39,078 nucleotides of DNA from a bacterium (lineage in GTDB: Bacteria; Patescibacteriota; Patescibacteriia; Patescibacteriales; GWC2-42-12): the NCBI GenBank assembly GCA_030649205.1, contig JAUSGE010000021.1:1-39078 (forward strand). Direction: 5' to 3'. Shown here piece by piece: positions 1 to 8,825 of the stretch (positions are counted from its first letter, which is position 1; each line of letters begins with the position of its first letter). The translations under genes and the position numbers were made by a program. The notes below the pieces were generated by a model. That model saw nothing but the letters and a program-made list of their open reading frames with translations. It was not told the origin of the DNA and made no database searches.

Positions 1-7
1 TGGAGCA

Positions 8-3000
8 TTGGATAACAAGCATTGGTTTATGGAAAATAATGCGGGTGTATTGAGTTTTGGCACAACTACTGACGCTTTGGCAGTTTCAGGGACTAGGGCT
101 CTGACAATTTTAAATAACGGCAACGTCGGCATCGGGACGACCACGCCATCTGCCAACTTAACCGTGGCTGGTAGCTTCTATTTGCTCGGCGGTTCAGGCG
201 ACGCTAACGGGATAAATGGATTGGACATTGGCGACGCTATGTTTATTCAACAGTATTTGGCAGGCACAAGGCAATTATCCCAAAGCCAATATGCTAACGC
301 AGATATAAACGGCGATGGCCGGGTTAATAGACTTGATGCGGAATTAATCAGTAAAATACTCAGTAAAATACCCAGTGAAACCATAACTTTAGATGACGCG
401 CAATATGGTCTGGGCAAACTTAAGGCCAATCAAGCGGTTAATTATAACTATAACGGCAATGTGGGCTTGAGCGTGGCCGATCCGCAAGCTAGATTGGATT
501 TTGGGCAATTACCAGCTTCCACCGAAGGGATAAGAATTAAAATTGGCGCTTCTACTCCTTTTTCTCCCTTGGCCATTATTGACGCCAGCGGCAATGATGT
601 ATTCAGAGTTAAGGAAGACGGCAGTGTTATAGCTACCAGCAGCGTTTATGCCGGCAATTTAAAAATTCAGTCCAGCATCCAAAATAGCATCGCTCAATTT
701 ATAAACACTGATAAGGGCAGAGGCTGGGGAATGTTTGTTAACGCCGGCGGCTCGGATGCGGATCAAAAATATTATGTTGCCTTGTTCAGGGATGGAAACA
801 ACAATGACAGGTTTAAAATATTAGCTAATGGCGATGTTATTGTTAATAAACTAGCATTAGCCGGCGGCGGCAACCGCTGTGTTTATGTTACTGACACGGG
901 AGTTTTATCGGCCAAATCTTCGGATTGCGGCACGGCCAGCGGTTCTAGCCAATGGACCACTGCGGGCAGTGATATTTATTACGATAGCGGCAATGTTGGC
1001 ATCGGCACGACTGACCCGGCGAGAAAATTTCACCTAGCCGGCTTGAGCTATAGTGCGGCTTTAAACGATAGTAACGCCCTGATTACCTCAACTGACGATC
1101 CGGCGGCTGACCTTGGCGGGTCGCTGGGTTTGGGCGGCAAATATAAAACCGCCGATGATCCAATCGCCTTCGCCACGATTTACGGCCGCAAAGAAAACGC
1201 CACGGCCGGCGATGTAAGCGGCTATTTGGCGTTCGCGCTAAGAGATAATTCAGCCGCGCCATATAATTTTGAGCGCTTGAGAATTACCAGTTCCGGCAAT
1301 GTGGGCATTGGCACGACCAATCCGCAAGGCGATTTGGTAGTGGCCGGCGGCGGCGCTTCTTATTTTCAGGGCGGAGTCAATATGGGCGCTGTTTGGAACG
1401 GCAGCAGTTTTAATTTTAAGCAACTGGCCGATGACAGCCAAAATATTATTTATGGGGCGGCTAATAGCGGCTCAAATTTCGGCAATTTACTAAAATTGGA
1501 AAGATGCTCTAACGGCGCAAATCCGAGTTGCACCAGCCAATTTACAGTCAGTAATAACGGCCATTTGTCAATTGGCGCGTCCGCACCTTTGTCTAATTTC
1601 GGCTTATATATGTATCTTGGTGATTTGAAGAATAATCAATCAGGTAATGCTACCATCGTAAAAATTGGCGCGCAAATTAGCGCCGACTCTGATTATGCTA
1701 GTTTAGAAGGCATGTCTTTATCGCCTTCTTTTTATAATATTGACAGTCATCTTGGAGTAAATGTTTATGGTTTGCGCATTATCAGCAGTAATGGTCAAGG
1801 TGCAGTGGCCAACGCTTATGCCATTTATACCGACGCGCCTTCTATCGGCGCTAATAACTGGGCGATCTATTCGGCCTCGGGCAATAATTATTTTGGCGGC
1901 AGTGTTACATTGGACAGTTTAAAAGGCACTGGTGGCAGCCGCTGTGTTTACGTTACTGACACGGGAGTCTTGTCGGCTAAGGACGCTGATTGCGGATCAG
2001 GCGGCGGCGCGGAGGTTGATGGCATTATCGGCAATGAAGTAACCGATGCGGCTAACGCGACTTTAACCCGAAGCGGCGCGGGCACGGCCGCTGATCCTTA
2101 TAAGCTGGCGCTTAATTTAGGCAATGCTAACAACTGGACCAGTACGCAAACATTTTCCAATGCCAATAGCGTAATCATCTCCGGCACCGGCACCGGCTTG
2201 TCTTTTACCCAGACCGGTAATGCGGCCGCTTTCATTGATTCCAATAAAGGCGTTCAATTAAGAATTGACACTGATGATGCTACGGACAATGTTAATGACT
2301 CGGCTAATTTTATAATTGTGAACGGCGCTAATAATTTAGTTTGGTCAATGGACGAAAGCGGCATTTTACAAACAGGCAGTATCCCCTGGGGGAGAATCAC
2401 CGACTTTGCCGGCGATGCCAATGCGAGCGACGACATCACCAGTTTAAGTGTTACGGCGCCTTTATCTGTTTCAGGCACGGGCAATTCCCGAACCGTGGCC
2501 ATCTCCGGCACCGGCTGTACCAATGGCCAGGTATTAAAATGGAACGGCTCAAGCTGGGCTTGCGCTGACGATACTGACACCAACACGATCTATGGTGTTT
2601 TAACTAATCAAGGCTTAAGATTATCCGGCATCAATTTTGGTTTGACTAATGCCTGCGGCAACAATCAGCTGCTAAAATGGAACGGCTCAAGCTGGGCTTG
2701 CGCCGACGATAATACCGGCGCCGCGAGCGGAGTAAGGACAAAAAGAATATTTGTAACCTCAACTTCTTATACCGGCAGTTTGGGCGGTTTAGCCGGAGCC
2801 GATGCCAAATGCCAAGCCCGCGCCACGGTCGGAGGATTAACCGGAACCTGGAAAGCATTAATGTCTGATAACACCACTAATGCTAAAGATCGGTTGGGCA
2901 CGGCCTGGGATTTGCTGGCTGACATTCTGGGCATGCCGTTAATCAGCCGCGCTTCTATCTGGGATACTACGAGCGGATATAATGTTTTGAATTTTTATTT

Positions 3001-3226
3001 TTATACAACCGAATTAGGAACCAAAAGCGGTGCCAGCTTCGGAGTTTGGACCGGCACTGATTCATCGGGCAATAAAACTACATTTAATTGCCAGAATTGG
3101 AGCAGTAATTATTATTTGAATTATAGCACCACGGGCAGAATCGGCGATTTAGATTACAAATGGATTAATAATCAGAGCAACGCTGTTTGCAACGCAAATT
3201 ATTATTTATATTGTTTTGAACAATAA
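8..3226 (+). CDS. Large repeat-containing surface/secreted protein, 5'-truncated by the window edge; internal dockerin-like Ca-binding pair and C-terminal DUF1554-like (lectin-like) domain
   Basis: ORF open from window start. Recurrent 'NVGIGTT(T/D/N)P' motifs; 'GDANGINGLDIGDAMFIQQYL...NADINGDGRVNRLDAELISKIL' resembles duplicated type I dockerin loops; C-terminus 'KRIFVTSTSYTGSLGGLAGADAKCQARATVGGLTGTWKALMSD...' resembles DUF1554. The listed start (TTG at 8) is probably not the true start. Confidence 0.8.
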   Translation: MDNKHWFMENNAGVLSFGTTTDALAVSGTRALTILNNGNVGIGTTTPSANLTVAGSFYLLGGSGDANGINGLDIGDAMFIQQYLAGTRQLSQSQYANADINGDGRVNRLDAELISKILSKIPSETITLDDAQYGLGKLKANQAVNYNYNGNVGLSVADPQARLDFGQLPASTEGIRIKIGASTPFSPLAIIDASGNDVFRVKEDGSVIATSSVYAGNLKIQSSIQNSIAQFINTDKGRGWGMFVNAGGSDADQKYYVALFRDGNNNDRFKILANGDVIVNKLALAGGGNRCVYVTDTGVLSAKSSDCGTASGSSQWTTAGSDIYYDSGNVGIGTTDPARKFHLAGLSYSAALNDSNALITSTDDPAADLGGSLGLGGKYKTADDPIAFATIYGRKENATAGDVSGYLAFALRDNSAAPYNFERLRITSSGNVGIGTTNPQGDLVVAGGGASYFQGGVNMGAVWNGSSFNFKQLADDSQNIIYGAANSGSNFGNLLKLERCSNGANPSCTSQFTVSNNGHLSIGASAPLSNFGLYMYLGDLKNNQSGNATIVKIGAQISADSDYASLEGMSLSPSFYNIDSHLGVNVYGLRIISSNGQGAVANAYAIYTDAPSIGANNWAIYSASGNNYFGGSVTLDSLKGTGGSRCVYVTDTGVLSAKDADCGSGGGAEVDGIIGNEVTDAANATLTRSGAGTAADPYKLALNLGNANNWTSTQTFSNANSVIISGTGTGLSFTQTGNAAAFIDSNKGVQLRIDTDDATDNVNDSANFIIVNGANNLVWSMDESGILQTGSIPWGRITDFAGDANASDDITSLSVTAPLSVSGTGNSRTVAISGTGCTNGQVLKWNGSSWACADDTDTNTIYGVLTNQGLRLSGINFGLTNACGNNQLLKWNGSSWACADDNTGAASGVRTKRIFVTSTSYTGSLGGLAGADAKCQARATVGGLTGTWKALMSDNTTNAKDRLGTAWDLLADILGMPLISRASIWDTTSGYNVLNFYFYTTELGTKSGASFGVWTGTDSSGNKTTFNCQNWSSNYYLNYSTTGRIGDLDYKWINNQSNAVCNANYYLYCFEQ

Positions 3227-3237
3227 TTTTTTTAATT

Positions 3238-4236
3238 ATGATCACGAATAAACCAACGGTTTTTTCCGGCATCCAGCCGTCAGGCATTCTGCATGTCGGC
3301 AATTATTTGGGCGCCCTGACCCAATGGGTGGATCTGCAGGATCAATCCGACTGTATTTTTTGCGTGGTGGATTACCATGCCATTACGGTCAGGCAGGAAC
3401 CGGCCAAACTGGGCCGGCAAATTTTGGATACGGTAAAAATTTATCTGGCCTCTGGCATCAATCCGGCCAAGTCTGTGATTTTTCAGCAGTCGGACATTTC
3501 GGCTCACACTGAATTGGCCTGGATTTTAAATTGTATCGCTCGGATTGCTGACTTAAACAAAATGACGCAATTTAAAGAAAAGGGCGCGAGCAAGGAATCG
3601 GTTAGCGTCGGCCTGTACGACTATCCGGTGTTAATGGCCGCTGATATTTTGCTCTACCAGACCGATATCGTGCCGGTGGGCGAGGATCAGGTTCAGCACG
3701 TTGAGCTGGCCCGGACTTTGGCGCAGAGGTTTAACCGCGATTATGGGCAGGTTTTTAAAATTCCGCAAGCGGTAATTAAAAAACAAGGCGCGCGCATTAT
3801 GGGTTTGGACGACCCGGCAAAAAAAATGAGCAAGAGCGCCAGCTCGCCGAACAATTATATTGCCCTGACCGACGCGCCGGAAGCCGCGGCTAAAAAGATT
3901 ATGCGGGCGGTTACGGATTCAGGCTCGGAAATAATATATGAGCCGAAAAAAAAGCCGGCTATCTCTAATCTGCTTGTAACGTTTTCCCTGCTGAATGGTA
4001 TTAATATACATGAGCTGGAGACGCGCTATCGTAACAAGGGTTACGGCGAATTTAAAAAAGATTTAGCCCAAGAGGTTAAGGCCTTTTTAATTGAATTTCA
4101 GCTAAAATACAATAGTTTTTCCGATGACGAGGTGAAGCGGATTTTACAAGACGGCGCGGCTAAAATCTTGCCCGTAGCTGAACAGACTTTAAAAAAAGTT
4201 AAAAATAAGTTAGGAATTTTAATTTTGTCATCTTGA
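3238..4236 (+). CDS. trpS: Tryptophanyl-tRNA synthetase
   Basis: N-terminal 'TVFSGIQPSGILHVGNYLGAL' (HIGH-like) and 'KKMSKSASSPNNYI' (KMSKS) class I aaRS motifs. Confidence 0.96.
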   Translation: MITNKPTVFSGIQPSGILHVGNYLGALTQWVDLQDQSDCIFCVVDYHAITVRQEPAKLGRQILDTVKIYLASGINPAKSVIFQQSDISAHTELAWILNCIARIADLNKMTQFKEKGASKESVSVGLYDYPVLMAADILLYQTDIVPVGEDQVQHVELARTLAQRFNRDYGQVFKIPQAVIKKQGARIMGLDDPAKKMSKSASSPNNYIALTDAPEAAAKKIMRAVTDSGSEIIYEPKKKPAISNLLVTFSLLNGINIHELETRYRNKGYGEFKKDLAQEVKAFLIEFQLKYNSFSDDEVKRILQDGAAKILPVAEQTLKKVKNKLGILILSS

Positions 4237-4336
4237 GCGGAGCGAAAGATCTATAATAGGCTGGTTAAGAAAAAAGACATTTTATTTTCTTCCGATATAT
4301 TAAAGATCTTTCGGCCTGCGGCCTCAAGATGACAAA
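4224..4336. repeat. Dispersed inverted-repeat element, TGTCATCTTGAG family (~113 bp)
   Basis: TTTGTCATCTTGAG (4224-4237) inverted to CTCAAGATGACAAA (4323-4336); inner AAAGATCT / AGATCTTT also inverted. Confidence 0.85.
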
Positions 4337-4358
4337 TCCATAATTTATATAATGATTT

Positions 4359-5600
4359 ATGCAAAATCAATTTACCGGGGTTATCAATCAATTGAACAAG
4401 ACCTGTAAAATCATTAAGATTGAGCATGATGAATTGGAGATTCTAAGCCGGCCGGACCGGATTATAGAAGTGTCTCTGCCGGTGCTGATGGACAACGGCC
4501 GGATCAAAGTTTTTACCGGCTACCGCGTGCAATATAATAATATCCGCGGGCCGTACAAAGGCGGCATCCGTTTTCATCCGGATGTTAATCTGGATGAAGT
4601 CAAATCTTTGGCTTTTTGGATGACTATTAAATGCGCCGTGGCCGATATACCTTACGGCGGCGGCAAAGGCGGCGTGGCCGTGGATGTGAAAGAATTAAGC
4701 CAGGGCGAGCTGGAACGGCTGACCCGCGCCTATACCCGCGGCTTCGCGGATTTTATCGGGCCGTACCGCGACGTGCCGGCGCCGGATGTCTATACCACGC
4801 CGCAAATCATGGCTTGGCTGATGGACGAGTACAGCCACATCAAAGGCGAAAACACGCCGGCCGTGGTAACCGGCAAGCCGGTGGAAATCGGCGGCTCGCT
4901 CGGGCGCGACACGGCTACCAGTTTGGGCGGATTTTTTGTGTTTGAACAGGTGCTGTCCAAAATGTCCGGCATGGGCGGAAAAGATCAGTTAAGCATCGCG
5001 GTGCAGGGCTTCGGCAACGTGGGCATGAATTTCGCCCTGATCGCTTATCACGCCGGCTATAAAATCACGGCTGTGTCCGACTCGCGCGGCGGCATTTATG
5101 ATCCTGAAGGGCTGAATATTGAAGAGGTGCTGTCGCATAAGCAGACTGCGGGTTCAGTGGTTAATTTTAACGGTTTGGAAAATATCACAAACGAACAGCT
5201 CTTGGAATTGCCGGTTGATATCGTCGTGCCGGCGGCTTTGGAAAACGTGATCAACGAAGCCAACGCGGATAAAATCAAAGCTAAAATTATTCTGGAAATG
5301 GGCAATGGGCCAACCACGCCCGAAGCTGAAGCCGCGCTGTTAAAAAAAGGCGCGCTGATTGTGCCGGATGTTTTAGCCAATTCCGGCGGCGTGATCGTTT
5401 CCTACTTTGAATGGGTGCAGAACCTGCGGCATTATTACTGGGAGCAGGACAAGGTGGAAGCCAATCTGGAAAAGCAGGTTGTCAGAGCTTTTGAAAAAGT
5501 CTGGCAGGCCAAAGAAGGCAACGGCTGCGATATGCGCGTCGCGGCTTATACCGTGGCCGTGGAAAGGCTGGTTAAGGCCTTGAGTGTTCGAGGAATCTAA
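4359..5600 (+). CDS. gdhA: Glu/Leu/Phe/Val dehydrogenase (glutamate dehydrogenase family)
   Basis: 'YRVQYNNIRGPYKGGIRFHPDVNLDEVKSLAFWMTIKCAVADIPYGGGKGGV' and 'VQGFGNVGMNFA' Rossmann motif. Confidence 0.95.
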   Translation: MQNQFTGVINQLNKTCKIIKIEHDELEILSRPDRIIEVSLPVLMDNGRIKVFTGYRVQYNNIRGPYKGGIRFHPDVNLDEVKSLAFWMTIKCAVADIPYGGGKGGVAVDVKELSQGELERLTRAYTRGFADFIGPYRDVPAPDVYTTPQIMAWLMDEYSHIKGENTPAVVTGKPVEIGGSLGRDTATSLGGFFVFEQVLSKMSGMGGKDQLSIAVQGFGNVGMNFALIAYHAGYKITAVSDSRGGIYDPEGLNIEEVLSHKQTAGSVVNFNGLENITNEQLLELPVDIVVPAALENVINEANADKIKAKIILEMGNGPTTPEAEAALLKKGALIVPDVLANSGGVIVSYFEWVQNLRHYYWEQDKVEANLEKQVVRAFEKVWQAKEGNGCDMRVAAYTVAVERLVKALSVRGI

Positions 5601-5605
5601 TCTTA

Positions 5606-5640
5606 TTGTCATTCCGGCCTTGAGCCGGAATCCAGAATTC
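5606..5640. repeat. TGTCATTCCGGCC-type dispersed repeat
   Basis: TTGTCATTCCGGCcttgaGCCGGAATCCAGAATTC: internal hairpin ATTCCGGC/GCCGGAAT; related sequence at 14540-14573 and 34390-34420. Confidence 0.75.
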
Positions 5641-5685
5641 GCAGGACTGAACTTGAAATATAGTCTATTGAGTCGCTCCGCCAGC

Positions 5686-5869
5686 GGCGATTTTTAAATT
5701 GTATTTAACGCTCGCCAGAGAAAAATTTAGGAATTTACGGCAATAATTTCTAACAAAATTTTCAACTCGCCTATGCGGCTTATACAGGAAAATTTTGTAA
5801 ATAAATTTTGCCATAAATTTTAGCCTAAATTTTTCCATGCTTGCTTATAAATGCAATTTAAAAATCGCC
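5686..5869. repeat. Long imperfect intergenic palindrome (~184 bp)
   Basis: GGCGATTTTTAAATTGTATTTA (from 5686) inverted to TAAATGCAATTTAAAAATCGCC (ending 5869), one mismatch; centre ACAAAATTTTC / GAAAATTTTGT. Confidence 0.8.
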
Positions 5870-5904
5870 TGCCCATATAAATAATAAAATATTTGAGCAA
5901 AGAA

Positions 5905-5934
5905 AAAGGCCGGGAATTAATTTTCCCGGCCTTT
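5905..5934 (-). terminator. Rho-independent terminator, probably for the phosphomutase on the minus strand
   Basis: AAAGGCCGGGAA ttaatt TTCCCGGCCTTT; T-rich on the minus strand after the stem (CCTTTTTCTTT). Confidence 0.75.
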
Positions 5935-5968
5935 AGCAGATGAGAGAAAAAACCATTAATTACTGAAT

Positions 5969-7390
5969 TTACTTTAAACTTTCCACATTAACTCCGTAGC
6001 CCCAATCAATTTCGCTGTATTCATGAAGCAAATTATTGATGTAAGTTTTCAGCTCATTATATTTGTCTGGCGTTGATGCTTCAAATTTAATGGTTAAATA
6101 CGGGCCATTTTGCGAATAGCGGACTACAAACATGGAGTCCGCCATATCCAGCCTGACGCCGTCTCCGGCGCGTTCATCATCAATCACCTCGGCCTGCGGA
6201 TAATCAGCTCTTAGTTTAATAGCGACTTTTTTCATCAGGCCGACCTTGATTTCGTCGGCGCAGCCAATTTTTATTTCCGGGCTGGAAATATATTGGGGCA
6301 GGCCGGAAACCGCCCGAGCCAAAGTTTGGCCGGTGCTTGATAAATAATGGAGCAGGCTTAATGTGGTATATAAACCATCGTCATGGTTAAAAAAGTCGGC
6401 AGAGAAAAAGAAATGGCCGGACAGTTCTCCGATGAAGGCGGCTTTAACTTCTTGATTTTTCTTTTTTAAAAATGAATGGCCGGTACGCCACATGAACGGT
6501 TCACCGCCATATTGTTTTATTGTGTCCGGCACGACTTTTGAGCATAAAGTATTAAACATAATTTTGGCGCCCGGGTGGCCGTTTAAAACATCAATCGCAA
6601 ACAGCGCCAAAAGAACATCGTTCCAAACAATGCCGCCATTATTATCCACTATGCCGATGCGATCGCCGTCAGCGTCATAAGAAAAACCAATATCGGCTTT
6701 TTCCGACAGTACTTTTTCGCTTAATCTTTCTGCCACCGTGGTTTCGGTCGGATCAGGAGTGCCCATCGGAAAAGACGGATCAAGCCGGCAGTTGCTTTCT
6801 ATGACTTCACAGCCGGCTTGGCGTAAAAGTTCGGGCGCGATCACGCCGGCCGTGGCGCAACTCGCTTCCACCACCACCCTAAATTTTTTGTTAAGCGGTA
6901 GACGCTTTAGAATATCAGCAAAATAATTTGGCCTAATATTCTGTTCCATGTTTAATCCTAGCTTTTCTCCCTGTTCATAATCTTCTTGTTCTACCATGCG
7001 GCGCAATTCTTGAATTCCGTCTGATACTAAAGTTTCCGAATAATCAATGGCGAATTTGACGCCGTTGTATTCAGCCGGGTTATGAGAGGCGGTGATGTAA
7101 GCGCCTCCGGAAATATTTAAATAATATTGCGCCCAATAAAATGTGCCGACTAAATTTAAGCCGATATCAACCGTATCAACGCCGGCCCAGTTAAGGCCGC
7201 GAGTTATAGCTTGGCTGTATGCTAAACTGGCAGCGCGCGAGTCATAGCCGATAAGAGCCTTGGTTATGCCGTGACGCTTTAGATAAGTTCCATGGGCCTT
7301 GCCTAAATGCTCCATTATTTCCGGATTTAAATCTTTATTTACTACTCCGCGTAAATCATAACCACGGAAAATGTGAGGATTGATTTGCAT
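5969..7390 (-). CDS. Phosphomannomutase/phosphoglucomutase
   Basis: 'FRGYDLRGVVNKDLNPE', 'GGAYITASHNPAEYNGVKF', 'FSYDADGDRIGIVD', 'GELSGHFFF' hexose phosphomutase motifs. Confidence 0.94.
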   Translation of the reverse strand: MQINPHIFRGYDLRGVVNKDLNPEIMEHLGKAHGTYLKRHGITKALIGYDSRAASLAYSQAITRGLNWAGVDTVDIGLNLVGTFYWAQYYLNISGGAYITASHNPAEYNGVKFAIDYSETLVSDGIQELRRMVEQEDYEQGEKLGLNMEQNIRPNYFADILKRLPLNKKFRVVVEASCATAGVIAPELLRQAGCEVIESNCRLDPSFPMGTPDPTETTVAERLSEKVLSEKADIGFSYDADGDRIGIVDNNGGIVWNDVLLALFAIDVLNGHPGAKIMFNTLCSKVVPDTIKQYGGEPFMWRTGHSFLKKKNQEVKAAFIGELSGHFFFSADFFNHDDGLYTTLSLLHYLSSTGQTLARAVSGLPQYISSPEIKIGCADEIKVGLMKKVAIKLRADYPQAEVIDDERAGDGVRLDMADSMFVVRYSQNGPYLTIKFEASTPDKYNELKTYINNLLHEYSEIDWGYGVNVESLK

Positions 7391-7404
7391 AAAATTTATT
7401 AATT

Positions 7405-7456
7405 TTTTCCGCCTGGCTTTAGCCGGAGTTAAAGGCCGACTAAAGTCGGGCAGAAA
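7405..7456. repeat. Inverted pair of the CCGGCTNAAGCCGGGCAGAAA repeat family
   Basis: TTTTCCGCCTGGCTTTAGCCGGAGTTA followed by GGCCGACTAAAGTCGGGCAGAAA, an inverted version of the same unit. Confidence 0.75.
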
Positions 7457-8576
7457 TAAAAATACCGCCCAACCCCCAGAGCATGGCCAGAAGGGAAACC
7501 GGCCAGCCGATGATGGGCAGGGCGAAAATTAAATATGAGACGATTATGCCCAGGATCATGGCCAGAGTCAAGGAGTCTTTTTGCTTGGGCAGGAAGTTAT
7601 TTAACAGGCTGCGGCCGATTAAAATGCCGACCAAAATTTTGCTCAAATATAAAGCGATTAGCCAGAGCATCAAGAGAATTAGGGACAGGGGAATGCCGAT
7701 AATCGTGATGAGCAGGATGATGGCGATAATGGGCGTGAGCAATAAGGCTAAAATTCCCCAGCCTAAACTGGCGCCGACGCGGTTTAACATTAAGTCGGTA
7801 ATTTTTAAAATCTGTTCGCGCCAGAAACTGATTAAGACCAGACCGATCACCAGGGCGGAAAAAATTCCGATTAACTTGCCCCACCACCAGGCTAAATCAG
7901 TAAAATCAGATTTGGCCGAGGCTATTTTTGGCAGGTTGCGCGTGGTCTGGCCTTTGATAACCGCGCCGCTGGCAATTTGCGCCTCCTGGTTGGCCGTGTA
8001 GATAACATCGCCGTTGATTTTGGCCGTATTGGCGATAATCAGCGGGTTGGCTTTTTGGTTAGTTTGGTTGCTGAATTTAAGGCGCACATTTTTTCCAATT
8101 TGTCCGGCGATAGCGGCTTGGCCCAGCTGGCCGTATAAATCCCGGCCGATACTGCCTTGCAGATTAAAATTATTGCCATAAGCCGTTAAATCCCAGCCAA
8201 TAGTGGAGCTGGCCGAGGTGGTAAAAGAGTTGCCAAAGATCATGGCGTTGCGCGCCACTTGGCCGCTTAAATTAATGGCGTTGCCGGCTAAGCGCAAACT
8301 GCCGCCGACTTGGCCGCTGACATTAATGGACTGTCCGCCGCAGATTATGTCCCCATCTACCTGGCCGTTGATGTTTATGGCTTGGCCGGCGCAGATAATG
8401 TCGCCGGTAACTCTGCCGTCAATGGTTAAATTGGCTCCGGCCGCGTAAAGGTTGCCTTCAATAACTTGGTCTTTAGACACATAGATTGAGTCGCCGTTTT
8501 TTACGCTGTAGGCCGACGCGGCCAAGGGCAGAAACAGAACCGCTAGACAGGCCAGCAAAAGGGTTGTTTTTTTCAT
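7440..8576 (-). CDS. Signal peptide + bactofilin-like (polymer-forming) beta-helix domain + C-terminal multi-TM protein
   Basis: N-terminal 'MKKTTLLLACLAVLFLPLAASAYS'; repeating 'GDIICAGQAININGQVDGDIICGGQSINVSGQVGGSLRLAG'; hydrophobic C-terminal half. Confidence 0.85.
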   Translation of the reverse strand: MKKTTLLLACLAVLFLPLAASAYSVKNGDSIYVSKDQVIEGNLYAAGANLTIDGRVTGDIICAGQAININGQVDGDIICGGQSINVSGQVGGSLRLAGNAINLSGQVARNAMIFGNSFTTSASSTIGWDLTAYGNNFNLQGSIGRDLYGQLGQAAIAGQIGKNVRLKFSNQTNQKANPLIIANTAKINGDVIYTANQEAQIASGAVIKGQTTRNLPKIASAKSDFTDLAWWWGKLIGIFSALVIGLVLISFWREQILKITDLMLNRVGASLGWGILALLLTPIIAIILLITIIGIPLSLILLMLWLIALYLSKILVGILIGRSLLNNFLPKQKDSLTLAMILGIIVSYLIFALPIIGWPVSLLAMLWGLGGIFISARL

Positions 8577-8644
8577 AGATTTATGGTAGTTATTAACTAC
8601 ATAATATTCGGGCTAATTTACTATTTATACTTTTTTTATTTATT

Positions 8645-8796
8645 TCTACCTGGCTTTAGCCAGAGTTACTTAACGCCGGCTGAAGCCGGGTAGAAATAAT
8701 GCTTAACGCCAGTTGAAGCCGGGCAGAAAGAGAAAATAACGCCAGTTGAAGCCGGGCAGAAAGAGAAAATAACGCCAGTTGAAGCCGGGCAGAAAA
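8645..8796. repeat. One inverted unit plus a four-unit tandem array (33-bp period) of the TAACGCC(G/A)G(C/T)TGAAGCCGGG(C/T)AGAAA repeat
   Basis: Inverted unit TTTCTACCTGGCTTTAGCCAGAGTTA at ~8644-8668; direct units start at 8671, 8704, 8737 and 8770, each 33 bp apart. Confidence 0.9.
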
Positions 8797-8825
8797 GAAT
8801 ATTAATAATATCATAGCATTTTTTT

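Noticed and set aside
4631-4945. Arg-rich 104-aa ORF inside gdhA
   Set aside because: Alternate-frame shadow of a GC-rich part of gdhA.
7483-8001. 172-aa plus-strand ORF antisense to the bactofilin-like gene
   Set aside because: Basic, low-complexity translation of an antisense strand; no RBS or motif support.
8671-8796. Possible CRISPR array
   Set aside because: The 33-bp units are contiguous tandem repeats with near-identical intervals, no unique spacers, and no cas genes in the window.
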